This document shows positions 34,792-46,005 of a stretch of 64,000 nucleotides of DNA, in pieces. Every line of letters starts with the position of its first letter. Position 1 is the first letter of the stretch. Under the pieces are notes generated by a model. It worked only from the letters and a program-made list of their open reading frames with translations, made no database searches and had not been told where the DNA came from. A program made the translations under genes and the position numbers. Location: assembly GCF_965363235.1 (NCBI RefSeq), contig NC_134850.1:45380602-45444601 (forward strand), given 5' to 3'. The stretch comes from Mytilus galloprovincialis (Eukaryota; Mollusca; Bivalvia; Mytilida; Mytilidae).

Positions 34792-36085
34792 CTGAAAAAT
34801 TTACATTGATAACTTTTCTTAACATTTAAAATAAACTACAATAATGTTCTACTTTTGCAGGTAAGCACTATATGATAAAAATTGATTAGCTTATAAATTC
34901 TAGAATGACTTGGAATAAATATTGTGACGTTGACCGTTTATTTTTACATTCCTTCAACACGTGTAACTCACTACCTTTAGACATTACTGTACAAATACAG
35001 AAAAAGAAAATGGCAACTAAGAAAAACTCTTGGTGTCAGATTTTTAAATCAAAGCGAAGTTTTCTAGTTATTTACTTGATTTAATAGAAATCACTCGCAC
35101 TCCCCCATCCTTCAATAAATGTAAAGAAATTGAGTTATGAGTTTTGTTGCTATGATTTGAAAAAAAAATTGTAAAATAAGCAAAGTTTACTTACCGCTAA
35201 TAACAACGAAGGTCTTTAGCATCGGCATAACTCGATTGCGTGAACTGCTACATTTTTAAACGAGTCATTTGCCTAAAATATACTAAATAGCATAAATATA
35301 AAAAATAAAAAGGCACGCATTTCATTTCATATCAATTTAATTTCAAACTAATGTCACATTTACTTGCTTACCCTTCCGGAGCACCAACAGTTATTTTGTT
35401 TCTTCCTGTTGCCCAGTCGACAGTGTTGATCAGTGTTTACGGACTTGCTTTTCTTTTCGTCGTTTTTATTTATTTAGTTTTGTCACCGTTTTTTACACGA
35501 TCAATGTGATGATAAGCTATTTATCAATGTGATTACCATACATGTAAAGCAAAACGTTAACCATACTGATGAAACGTCAGAGTCTTTCAAAGAAGCATTT
35601 ATTAAGTTATTGTATACTGGATTGTTTGTTGAACGTGCTGTACACTACACAAGATAATAGCTAAAACGCAACCAGGTCGTTAACCTGGTGAGCCTACTAA
35701 CAGTTTGAAAAATGTCTTAAATTTGCTCTAAATTAAAGCAATATACAATAGCCCCGTTTTACGTAATTGTTTAACTACATAAATCTCCACCAGGTTATAG
35801 AAAACATGTTTTATGTGAGAATCTGACAGGAGGGTCGATATATCACTGTACTCTGATTACAGGGATATAATACGTTTTTAAGAGACAACAACATAATTTA
35901 CAAACGTACCTTGATATATATGATGGCGTATAGAGTTGTAACAACAATGGAAGGTACCACGGAGAACAATATCAGTATTGCTACATAATAAACGTTTTCA
36001 ATCAGGCTCGATGATGCCCATCTCATATGGCACAGTGATGGTCTTTTATAAGGTTCATATTCTGCTATTCCAACCAACGGAAATG
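34448..36085 (-). CDS. Opsin-like rhodopsin-family GPCR, three 3' exons
   Basis: Exons 36085-35902, 35247-35195 and 34791-34448 have proper splice sites and join in phase (2 then 1). The first codes for extracellular loop 2 and TM5 (FPLVGIAEYEPY, the conserved SLC cysteine, then a TM helix VYYVAILILFSVV). The second is the basic end of intracellular loop 3 plus the start of TM6 (NRVMPMLKTFVVIS). The third gives TM6 with FILAWTPY, TM7 and a 60-residue tail. TM7 has a Lys seven residues before the Pro (VVKFSLTVIP), the spacing of the retinal-binding Lys296 in opsins. NPxxY is changed to IPILL. TM1-TM4 exons were not found within the window; they must lie above 36085 or are lost. Opsins are light-sensing or retinal-isomerising membrane proteins. 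Confidence 0.75.
35195..35247 (-). CDS. Opsin-like gene, 53 nt exon (ICL3 to TM6)
   Basis: Acceptor AAATGTAG and donor GTAAGT bound 53 nt coding for SSRNRVMPMLKTFVVIS plus one base. The phase fits both neighbours only in this frame. Confidence 0.7.
35902..36085 (-). CDS. Opsin-like gene, exon for ECL2 and TM5
   Basis: Acceptor ATTTTAG; donor GTAAAT after CGTTT. A stronger-looking GTACGT seven to eight bases upstream would put the next exon out of frame (stop), so the GTAAAT site is chosen. 60 codons, ending with YAIIYIKVR at the inner end of TM5. Confidence 0.7.
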
Positions 36086-36369
36086 CTAAAATATATTAGA
36101 TATTTATTTGAATATTACTTTGTAGCAGATAATTTCTTTCTCCTTTCAATATACATTATACAATTGTGATAATGTTGGGAGAACATTTTGGACAAATTGC
36201 AAAGCAGAATATTCCTGAGTATCAAATGTGTCAATCAAATTATCGAACGACTAACTGTTATTAGTTTTTTCAGTAATTATCCATATTTTTTTTAATGATA
36301 ACTAAATAGGCCATTCGGATATTCAATTTTAACACACAACTCCATTTATAAATAAATAAAAAGTTTCAA

Positions 36370-36870
36370 TCAACAAACACCAAAATCAGGATCTTCAACT
36401 CCAATTTAAAGCCTATACTCCTCTATGGGTCAGAAACTTGGAAACTAACCGCTGTGTCTTTCAAAGCATTACAAGTTTTCATGACAAGGTGTCTTAGAAA
36501 CATCATTGGAATCAAGTGGCCAAACACTATTAGCAAAAAAGAACTATGGAAAAGGACAAAACAAGAACCAATAGAAAGAACAATTACGACACGTAGATGG
36601 AAATGGCTTGGACACACGTTACGTCAAAACAGCACAATGTAACTAGACAGGCATTAAATTTGAATCCTCAGAGCCATCGTGAAAGAGGGCGATCAAAGTC
36701 CACCTGGCATCTGATCAACAGAAATTGGGAAAATGTGGAGAGAAGCAAAGAAAATAGCCATGGACAGGTAAAGATGGAAATCAAATGTGGTCATCCTATG
36801 TCCCTTATGGGACAAAGTGGATTATGTCAAGTAAGTCATAAAAAAAAACACTTTCAATCGAACATAACTT
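36370..36870 (+). pseudogene. LINE C-terminal fragment
   Basis: An open frame from about 36379 reads [55 protein letters not shown] and, after a frameshift near 36640, RQALNLNPQSHRERGRSKSTW. This is the typical C-terminal segment of RTE/jockey-grade LINE polyproteins. 5'-truncated. It lies antisense to and just upstream of the opsin-like exons. Confidence 0.8.
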
Positions 36871-37190
36871 TAATTAAGAGCACCGTATATGCGAAGTTAT
36901 AAATTTGGGTTTGATTTAAAAAGAGCAATACAATTGATTTCTATATCAATATGCAACTTGAGCGTACGCCGCAGCTGTTGTTTTTACACACTGTAAGTTT
37001 TACCGAATCTGTGAACTAAGAAATAATTGCCAAACGAATTATGCCGTTTTGAGATATAAGACGATGTGGTACGAGTGCCAATGAGACAAATCTCATATCA
37101 GGTCATTATTTGTAAAAGTAAAATATTATAGGTCAAAAAACGTTCACACTTAATTGTTAATTATAATTTTAATATTAAATCACTAATCTT
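36871..37190. other. Intergenic stretch with a dispersed-repeat fragment
   Basis: 37060-37140 (GATGTGGTACGAGTGCCAAT) is a fragment of the repeat also at 52446. No gene. Confidence 0.5.
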
Positions 37191-38375
37191 GATTCGGTTC
37201 AAGCATACTGCATAACTGTGAAATTATAAAATCAACAAAACGTTAAACACTGTGTCGCAAATTTCTAGTCAATGTTTAAACACAATGTTGTCTGTTTCAA
37301 CAGTTTATGTAGGAAAACTATCAGAAAAATATGTTGCGATGTATGTTCTCCAGAAGCCACGAGATGCGTACACTTGTACGCGACCAAGGCGACATATATA
37401 GTTATCCGTACATTTATAGTTGAACATTTTTTATAATATGTAAAAATTTGAAATTTTAATGACCAAATTAGACAATCGACTCCTTTTTAGAGTTATTGCT
37501 AATACATATTGTTTAGTGTTTAGTATAGTTGCTTATTCATATTTTGTTCTTAGTTGGAAATAAAAAGCACGAAATGTATCAAATCATTTTTAATTACAAA
37601 ATAAATGATTTTAAGGAAAGGCATTTTTAATAAATTGGACATCACATGAAATAACAGTATCCTGTTTTTTTTTCTTCTTTAAATTTTGCATCTTTTGAAA
37701 AGATAAACATTGTAAAAACTTTTTGAGGATGTACCTACTAGCTGATTTTTTTTAAATCTACAATTTAAGATTGATACATTAAGTCGAAAGAGCATTAGTA
37801 AGGAGTCAAAATAATCTAAAAGTTAATATTGATAGGTTATGAAGGTCGTTATCTAGACTAGACCATTCCCGCGAATTCGCAGGTCCGTACCTGAGTTAAA
37901 GAACATACGCTTTATTTTAGCCTGGATTTTTAGAAGTGATATTGTTATTTGGTGAAATCAAGCTGATAATAAGGTGGACAGTTATGTCCATTACAAAGTC
38001 CATGAGTAGCGTGTAGCCATTCATATAATATAAACATATAACATACACATAATGTTCAACCTGCAAACTGTGGGGTTTGTATGTGATAGTTGCCGCAGTA
38101 CATTTAGTTCTACCTAAGTCTCTGATATCTTATCCTGGTTACAAGCTTAAGCCTGGCTACAAACTAGTAGTTTATTTTACTCTTAAATTCAGTGCGTGTA
38201 GCAGTGTAAAATATATATCAACAATATTCCTACTTTCGAGGTTAATACAACTTTCATTGCGACACAATGGATTCAGTTTTCATTCCGTACCAATACTTAG
38301 AACTAATATCAATGATATACTGCAATATATAATCGTTATGTAATCGATAAAAAATAAAGACAGCACGTTAAAAAA

Positions 38376-38504
38376 TCCTGGGTTGCGTTCGATATCGTAG
38401 CGGCTACGTAGCTGCTATCAATATCTATGTAGGAACTAGTCTATAGCTACACGTTCAATAGTCAAAATTTACGTAGCAGCTACGATATTGAACTCAACCC
38501 AGGA
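38376..38504. mobile_element. Foldback element, 129 bp
   Basis: Inverted arms of about 35 bp begin TCCTGGGTTG on both ends (GTTCGATATCGTAGC versus GTTCAATATCGTAGC) with a 55-60 bp spacer. Typical MITE-like structure. It lies in the extra 1.76 kb segment of the duplicate. Confidence 0.75.
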
Positions 38505-39011
38505 CTCCGAAGTGTATTTGTGGATTTAATTTCCGCATGAACCACCAAAAGCCGAATATTCGAAGGCCTATAGTTGATAAGAACTGCAATAGCTGATCAA
38601 AAAATAAAGATGATTGTTCAGAATTGTACGTTTAATAATTTCATCTGCCGACATGATTGCAGATAAAAAAAAAAGTAGAAAAAAAAAAAATATGAGGGAA
38701 TACACGTGCATTTAATAATTTTATGCCTTAACGTACAGTAAAAAAAATATTAATACTCAACCCTAACATACTTTTTGGCTTAATGCGAGTTGACAAGTTT
38801 TCACTGTTTCTCCTAAATGATGAGCGTTTGGAATACATCATAACTGTGTGTGTTTAATAATTTTCTAGCTCAATTTCTGCATACCAGTATCATAGTAACA
38901 AATAATATTGTTTGTAACAAATCATATATGACATCTGAGTTTATTACTTTTACTTTTAAAATACATTAATAAAAGTTTGTCTAAATACTCGAGGTACGGT
39001 CATCTTTCAAA

Positions 39012-39291
39012 GTTACGACCATCATCCAAAATATTATAGTTGAAATTACGACCATCACACATTTAAAGTTACGACCATCATGCTCGAACTTTTGAATGAC
39101 TATTTTGCGAAAATTGGAATGATTTTTTCTATCAAATTTGGTTTCAATATCAACGCACTCACGATAAGTGTATATGAGACAAGCGGTTTGGCTCAAATGA
39201 ACATTTTACTGCACGAAAATCGGAAAAGAAAAACTTATCCCTAGAGTTGTCTCCCATCTCCGGATGGTCGTAACTTTTAGTTACGACCATC
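39012..39291. repeat. Five copies of GTTACGACCATC
   Basis: Direct copies at 39012, 39045 (one change), 39068 and 39280 and an inverted copy at 39263-39274, the last two forming a small hairpin. Noncoding, in the extra segment of the duplicate. Function unknown. Confidence 0.7.
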
Positions 39292-40608
39292 CGCTTGCCA
39301 CCAGTGTTATTATCTTGAAAACTATACTCAATAGATAAAAACTGTACATGACAAAACTCGTCTAAAAAGTCGAATCTTGTAACATGGATTTTAACAGCTA
39401 ATGTTCAATTAAACATATAAAAGACTTAAGATGCAAAACAAAATATTATGCACAATACAATGAAACTCCATTAGCATTGTTTATATTGTGTAAATAGCTA
39501 GATTCTTTATTGACAGTATATTCTATATAAACGTTTTGTCTTTAATTGGTGCGTTTGTATAAATCCGGTTACTGTTATATGTTTTTGGTGGACGGCTTAC
39601 CAACTGGTAATTGCGCCCTGGTAACTAAATTTGAAATTGGTCCATTATAGTAATATTTTACTTTAGAAAAAATTCCATTTGAATAAAAATTTAAAAAATA
39701 AATATATATTGAAGGAGATATCTTTGTTTATAGGTGGTGCGCCTTATTAACCTATACTAGTTTAAACTTATTTTAATAAATTTAAAATAATAAAATCAAT
39801 AAAATAAATTAATGTTTTTAACTTCTATAAGGGATTGAGACTTTTGGTTTTTGAGAGTTCGGTTTTTGACCTATACTTTTACATCTAATTTAAATAAAAG
39901 AAAAAATACTGTATATTTATTATATATGCTTTCCTTTTTTGTTTTTGTTTTTTTCTTCATCTGTGGTTGTAAGTGTTATGTGTTAAAAATAACGTATTGT
40001 GTCACTTGTTTATGTTTGTTTAAAATATGATAGTCAGTTGCTCTGTCGTATTTCTTGAATACTATTAGTAGACTATGTTAGATCAGTTGCCCAAGCCAGT
40101 GGTCCGGTGAGAATCGTGTATACGCACTATCCCACGGAAGATACAAACCATGATAGTATAGGTTAATTGCAACCTGGAACAAGGCATCGTCGTGTGCTCT
40201 GACTGATGATCAGGCAGGCAGAAAACAAGCCCATGTCAAACTCCCGAAATGCAATAACTATTTCATGATATACCCTCCTGAAAATCCAATTTGTATAGAT
40301 AGAATAAAAAAAATAATTAGATAAATGAAACTATTACTTATTTTTAAAAACGGGACATTCTACTTCTAAATTAATTACAAAGGTTACAGTTTGAATTGTA
40401 AGGGCTTTTTTGTCATTTCAGTACAATCGATGTACTTTTCGCTGACCCCACTGTTTTGTCAAGCTCCGTACATGTCAAGCTGTATAAATTCAATGTTTTA
40501 ATGGGTATTTATATTCGATGGATTAATACAATTGATGACAGTCAATTAATTTCAAATTAAACCCTAATTTTACAAGCTATTCTTTAGAAGGATCATGATT
40601 TATATTCA

Positions 40609-40911
40609 TATAATTTAATTTTGGATGTAACGCGTCTTCTGATTGGCTGACGTTATTTTGTTATCAGACCATAGACATAATTTAGTCATGTGACCGTGAC
40701 GTCATCAACGTTTTTTCAAGGTTTTCTACGGTTTAAAATGGAATTTAGAATTAAATTATAAGAAATGACTGTAATATTTTTTCTGTCTATTCGAAATAAC
40801 ATAAAAAATGTGGTGCACACTGTTAAATAACCCGCTACGCGCGTTATTCAGTTTGCACCAAATTTTTATGTTATTTCTTCATAGACAGAAAAAATATTAC
40901 AGTCATTCCTT
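40609..40911. mobile_element. ~303 bp foldback insertion with CRE and CCAAT motifs
   Basis: The insertion is defined by comparison with the paralogous empty site near 45640 (TATATTCA then AATAAATAAAACTC). The right half is a long hairpin: arms 40761-40822 and 40849-40910 share GACTGTAATATTTTTTCTG. The left half contains ATTGG (inverted CCAAT) and the palindrome TGACGTCA (40697-40704), the cAMP response element core. No coding capacity. Confidence 0.8.
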
Positions 40912-41275
40912 AAATAAATAAAACTCAGTCATCAATGTCAAACATAAAGTATTTTTTCCTATTGTCTTAATCTAAGCCGATTAAAATCTATTTTTTTTTA
41001 GAATTGAACAAAAAGTACCAATATTTTTAAACAATACAATTTCATTACTAGTGTTTACATTACAAGTTATCTAGCTTTAGTATGATTGACCCAATTTTGA
41101 ACAAAACAATTATCTATACAAACGTTACGTTCCGTTAATTGATGTATTTGTATAGATTTGTAATGGACTGTGAATTCCTATTCGAAGCATTCATATGATT
41201 CTTTCAGAATTAACACACTGATATTCGATGAAATTTTTGAGAGAGCATATATATATGCATTGCACTTAATTCGGA

Positions 41276-41443
41276 ATGAAGTGGATTTTACTTTTCTATA
41301 TTATGCTCTTAGTTTATGTTCAAGCTCAAACAATCACTGATGTTCAGAGACTATACAGTAGTTCGAAATTAATAAATCGATTGAGAAAAAAAACATCAAT
41401 TTCGGGTTACAAACTAAAATTGAGGGAAACACATCAAATATAA
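41276..41443 (+). pseudogene. Receptor copy 3, truncated after 27 codons
   Basis: ATG 41276 opens a frame that matches the start of copy 2 (MKWILLFY, signal peptide, AQTITDVQRLY) and then leaves homology at 41357. The following sequence is a dispersed repeat (also at 57905) and gives a stop at 41441. The rest of the receptor is not found downstream. It could give a 55-residue secreted peptide if transcribed, but this is most likely a dead fragment. Confidence 0.85.
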
Positions 41444-41560
41444 GAGGAGAACTACGGCACAACAGAAACACAACACTAAAATGTAACACACAGAGAAACG
41501 AACTTTAATATAATAATGGCCATGTTCCTGAATTTTGATGTTTTCAGCATATTGTTTTTG
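41358..41560 (+). repeat. Dispersed repeat at the truncation point
   Basis: GTTCGAAATTAATAAATCGA, GGGTTACAAACTAAAATTGA, GGAGAACTACGGCACAACAG and ATAATAATGGCCAT match 57905-58070 closely. Noncoding. Confidence 0.8.
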
Positions 41561-43010
41561 TTTTGTTTGCATTTTGAGTCTTTTATCTTTTAACATTATA
41601 AATAAAACATTAGCTGTTAAATCCATTTTTGACGATTCGACCATGTAGACCCTGTTTGTCATGTACAGTTTCCATCTATTTATTTCAATGTAATAAGCAA
41701 ATACATGTTCAGTACAAATGGATAACATCGTCTTTAAAGAGCAATAACTCTAATAAGGAATTGTCTTAATAAGGAATTGTCTTACTATTTGGCCATAAGA
41801 ATCATTTGTTGGTGCTATTTTTTGGCCATTTGATGTTTCTCTGCATAGATGGTAGTTTTATGAGAAGTTCTTTATTTTTTGTATACTTCTTTTCAAGATA
41901 ATTGGCTTAAAATGAAAAAAAAATAGTTAATTTTGTCATTCAAATGTTCAAGGGCATATAGTATGATGACCTATAGTTGTTAATTTCTGTGTCATTTGGT
42001 CTCTTTTGAAGATTTGTCTCATTGGCAATCATTCATATTCCTTGTAACATTTTAAGAAGACCCAGAGTTTTGATGTAAATAGATAGTGCTAAGATCTGAT
42101 CATTCTGCACATATAGGCTCTCGTTACACTTTCCCTTTTACAAGCAGTATTTAGATTATCGATAAAACTGGCATTAAATGATCAAGTTGAACAATATTTA
42201 AGATTTCAAGTTGTTTTAACAATCTGAAAAAAAAAAAGAAATTTCAGTATAAATAAATGTAAGCAGAATTTTTATAGGACACCTTTATCGTGTAAAGGTG
42301 AATCCATCACTACTCGTTGCTTCGTGGGAACACTAATAGCTACATATGTTTGTATTTGTTAACCTCAATAAACTACACAACGAAAAAGACAACATTTTGT
42401 TTTCAGCATAACTGGCAATTCGTGACACAGTGTTCATTTGTTTATTTTTTAGCATCACAGATATGCAGTATGCTTTTGACGGAGAGTAGCATGCTTAGTC
42501 TCAATAAACATTATTTATTATATTTTATTTAATAAGAGAGTGTGACTTTGTAAAATATTTTACCAAAATATCACATATATTGAGATTGAAATGACTAATT
42601 ATATAAAGTTGATTCACAACTCGGAATGAGACAAAAATATCAAAAACGAAAAAAAAAAAGACAAAGTTGCCAGATTGACTTTGCGAGTTCTGTAGCCTAA
42701 TTCCAAAAGCTTTTACATATATAGTGTAAATCACCCTATTGAAGCTTTATTACAGGGCTTTTGTATAATGCTTCCCTTTACAAAGAATAGCTACTACATG
42801 TATCAAGGGAGCTTTCAACCATGAATAAGAAAAACAAATTCTATATAGTGTTCTGTTCGGGTTTTTTTCAATGATTTCGTCGTTTTTCTTTTTGCATTTA
42901 TCGGAATTTTCTATAAAAAAAAAGAACCGTATCGAATAGAAGGAAATAAACAAGATATTTTGGGACGGAAATAAACAATTTCAACATGTTCAATGTTGTT
43001 TGTAAACTTG
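41561..43010. other. Intergenic stretch with degraded repeats
   Basis: 41965-42040 matches the repeat at 17040 (TATAGTTGTTAATTTCTGTG). Otherwise AT-rich. Several small frames on both strands show no recognisable protein. Confidence 0.5.
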
Positions 43011-43011
43011 T

Positions 43012-43155
43012 ATAAAATTGAGAACGAAAATGGGGAATGTGTCAGACAGACAAAACCCGACCAAAGAGCAAAAAAAAAAAAAAAAAAAAAAAAAACAGCT
43101 GAAGGTATTCAATACAGCGAGAAAATCCCACAACCGGAAGCGTGCTTTAGTAGTA
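43012..43155 (-). mobile_element. Penelope-like element 3' tail, 5'-truncated (copy 1)
   Basis: AATTGAGAACGAAAATGGGG, a long A run, and AATACAGCGAGAAAATCCCA match the tail end of the element at 20378. The plus-strand frames here are repeat artefacts. Confidence 0.75.
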
Positions 43156-43620
43156 TCTATAATGAGTCTATTAAGCAGGTGTCAAATTTATGTATTATGA
43201 AAAGCCGTACACCTATAAATATTATCTTCTCTGTTATATAGTATATATTGACAGTTGTCTCATTGGGCATCATACCACATCATATTACTTTTAAAGTTGT
43301 TATTTTAAAAGCTATCAAACATCTATGTAGTTTCTAAACATGCGTAAAAGTGTTATCTTAGCTATGTCAGAATTTCTTCTTTTACATTATTATTGTTTTT
43401 GCTATAGCGTTGGCAATTAGTCTCCGTCTAATGAGTTGACAACTTCAGGTTGAGAGCATTTATTCCTCATTGCATAATCCATTTATAACATGACGATGAG
43501 GTACTTACACGATAAACTCGGTCTTCCATTTTGATTTTGACCGAAATTAAAACGTATGGCGGTTTATACAATATCAATTATGTGGTCATTTTTATAAATT
43601 TCCTGTTTACAAAACTTTGA
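43156..43620. other. Intergenic stretch
   Basis: 43240-43285 (GACAGTTGTCTCATTGGGCA) is part of the dispersed repeat seen at 17085. No gene seen. Confidence 0.5.
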
Positions 43621-43756
43621 ATTTTTCGAGAAACTAAGGATTTTCTTATCCCAGACATAGATTACCTTAGCCGTATTAGGCACAACTTTTTGGAATTTTG
43701 GATCCTCAATGCTCTTCAACTTTGTATTTGTTTGGTTTATAACTATTTTGATATGA

Positions 43757-43800
43757 GCGTCACTGATGAGTCTTATGTAGACGAAACGCGCGTCAAGCGT
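43757..43800 (+). ncRNA. Hammerhead ribozyme, catalytic core intact
   Basis: GCGTCACTGATGAG, stem II GTCT-TATGT-AGAC, then GAAAC and GCGCGTC before the expected cleavage site (after GTC at 43794). All invariant core bases are present: CTGATGA, GAAA and the GTC triplet. Stem I pairs partly (GCGT with the downstream GCGT through G-U/C-G pairs) but is weak next to the cleavage site (CA opposite AA). Stem III is very short, as in hammerheads of Penelope-like and related retroelements. It sits at the end of a dispersed repeat (43620-43835) next to a Penelope-like tail. Confidence 0.75.
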
Positions 43801-43844
43801 ACTAAATTATAATCCTGGTACCTTGATAACTATATACATTAAAT

Positions 43845-43980
43845 TGAGAATGGAAATGGGGAATGTGCCAAAGAGACAACAACCCGACCATTGAAAAAAA
43901 CAACAGCAGAAGGTCTCCAACAGGTCTTCAATGTAGCGAGAAATTCCCGCACCCGGAGGCGTCTTTCAGCTACATGCATA
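43845..43980 (-). mobile_element. Penelope-like element 3' tail, 5'-truncated (copy 2)
   Basis: GAATGGAAATGGGGAATGTG, AACAACCCGACCATT and CGAGAAATTCCCGCACCCGG match the 20378 element end almost exactly. Confidence 0.8.
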
Positions 43981-44940
43981 CCAATAGACGCCTGCGGTTT
44001 CAGTGAAGACGCATACGGATTTTTTTTTTTGGAGGGGTGGGGTGGATAAACTCTATTCTCTCCATTCTCTCACAGTTAGTGCTTTACTTTGGTTTGTTCC
44101 ATCTTAGTCGATTTACAAGTATTCGTGAACTTCTTTCGTTTTTAAATAAAACAGAAACAAAACAAAAGTGAAGAAATTAAACAAATAAAATTAAAATATT
44201 TATAGGACCACACAGGAACACAATATAAATATCTGGAAAATACACTCGAATAAGGAATGATATATGCTATTAAGGCAGAAAAACACTGGAATAGTCAACG
44301 ATATATGCTATAAATACTGTTAACAATACATGTGTTGTACACTTTTATAGTGCTTTTTTATAATGAATATGGTAGGATTGACTGGTCCGGTTTTTTGTAT
44401 AAAACATATGAAATAAAAGCATGTTAAAAAGAAACTTACAAAGGTGGAAATTAAAAAGCGTTTATTAGTAATAGAAAAAAGTAAAAAAAAAAAAAAAACA
44501 TCAAACAACAGCATTGTCAATTCAAAAAGCAAAACGACGAAACCATTGAGAAAACGACATATAAAACAAAATACATAAAGCAAAAGTATTTACTATTTAT
44601 AATCCATGGTTGAAAGCTGCCTTGGTATCAATTCTCTATTAATAAAAACATGAATATCGAACACAAAGACCTGTTTTATCGAATCATTTGGGAGATACAT
44701 GTATACACTTCACATGTACGAGCAGTTGGAATTTGGCTACAGAAATAACGAAGATACTTTAGCAAGTTTAGTTTTTAATTGATAATATTTCGTCTAGTTT
44801 CGAGATGTGAATCAACTTTTAATGACTTTGCATTTTTAATCTCACTTTTTTGTGATTAGTGGGTAAAATGTATTAAAAACGCACACACACCTTTTTGAAA
44901 TGTTAAACATAATATTTAATAAATTAAACCGTGCTGCGTT
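43981..44940. other. AT-rich intergenic stretch
   Basis: Runs of T and A, no gene recognised. Confidence 0.5.
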
Positions 44941-46005
44941 CCGTCTAAAGCATACTGCATATCTGTGAAATTATAAAATCAACAAAACGTTAAACACTGA
45001 GTCGCAAATTTCTAGTAAATGTTTAAACACAATGTTGTCTGTTTCAATAGTTTATGAAGGAAAACTATCAGAAACTTATGTTGCGATGTATGTTCTCCAG
45101 AAGCCACGAGATGCGTACACTTGTACGCGACAAAGGCGACATATATAGTTATCCGTACATTTATGTGTACCGAATAGTTGAACATTTTTTATAACATGTA
45201 AAAACTTGAAATTTTAACGACAAAATTAGACAATCGACTCCTGTTTAGAGTTATTGCTAATATATATTGTTTATGCATGTTTAGTATAGTTGCTTATTAT
45301 CTTGAAAACTATACTCAATAGATAAAAACTATACACGACAAAAATAGTCTAAAAAGTCGAATTGTCAAACATGGATTTTAACAGCTAATGTTCAATTAAA
45401 CATATAAAAGGCTCAAAACAATGAAATTCCATTAGCAATACTTATATTGTGAAAATAGCTAGATTTTTTTATTGAAATTACATTCTATACAAGCGCTTTG
45501 TCTTGAATTGATGTGTTTGTATAAATCCAAGGTTTTAATTGGTATTTATATTTAACGGATTGATACAATTGATGACAGTCAATTAATTTCAAATTAAACT
45601 GTTACTTTACAAGCTATTCTTTAAAGGGATCATGATTTATATTCAAATAAATAAAACTCAGTCATCAATGTCAAACATAAAATATTTTTTCCTATTGTCT
45701 TAATTTAAGCCGATTAAAATCTATTTTTTTTTTTTAGAATTGAACAAAAATAGTAATATTTTTAAACAATACAATTTCATTACTAGTGTTTACATTACAA
45801 GTTATCTGGCTTTAGTATGATTGACTCGATATTGAACAAAAAACTTATCTATACAAACGTTACGTTCCATTAATTCATGTATTTGTATAGATTTGTAATA
45901 GACTGTGAATTCCTATTCGAAACATTCATGATTCTTTCAGAATTAACACACTCATATTCGAAGAAATTTTTGAGAGAGAATATTATGTATTGCGCTTATT
46001 TCGGA

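Larger units (their letters stand above)
37195..41357 (+). repeat. Truncated duplicate of the receptor copy 2 upstream region
   Basis: Blocks 37195-37545, 39303-39565, 40488-40608 and 40912-41357 match, in order, 44945-45300, 45290-45525, 45527-45640 and 45641-46087. The gaps are three extra segments of about 1.76 kb, 0.92 kb and 0.3 kb, of which the last is clearly an insertion. The duplicate ends inside the receptor coding sequence. Confidence 0.8.

Noticed and set aside
38077..38343. 88-residue frame as a possible missing opsin exon
   Set aside because: Wrong strand and no TM1-TM4 or DRY motif.
45877..46005. 43-residue N-terminal extension of receptor copy 2
   Set aside because: Copies 1 and 3 start at the Met equivalent to 46006, which begins the signal peptide.
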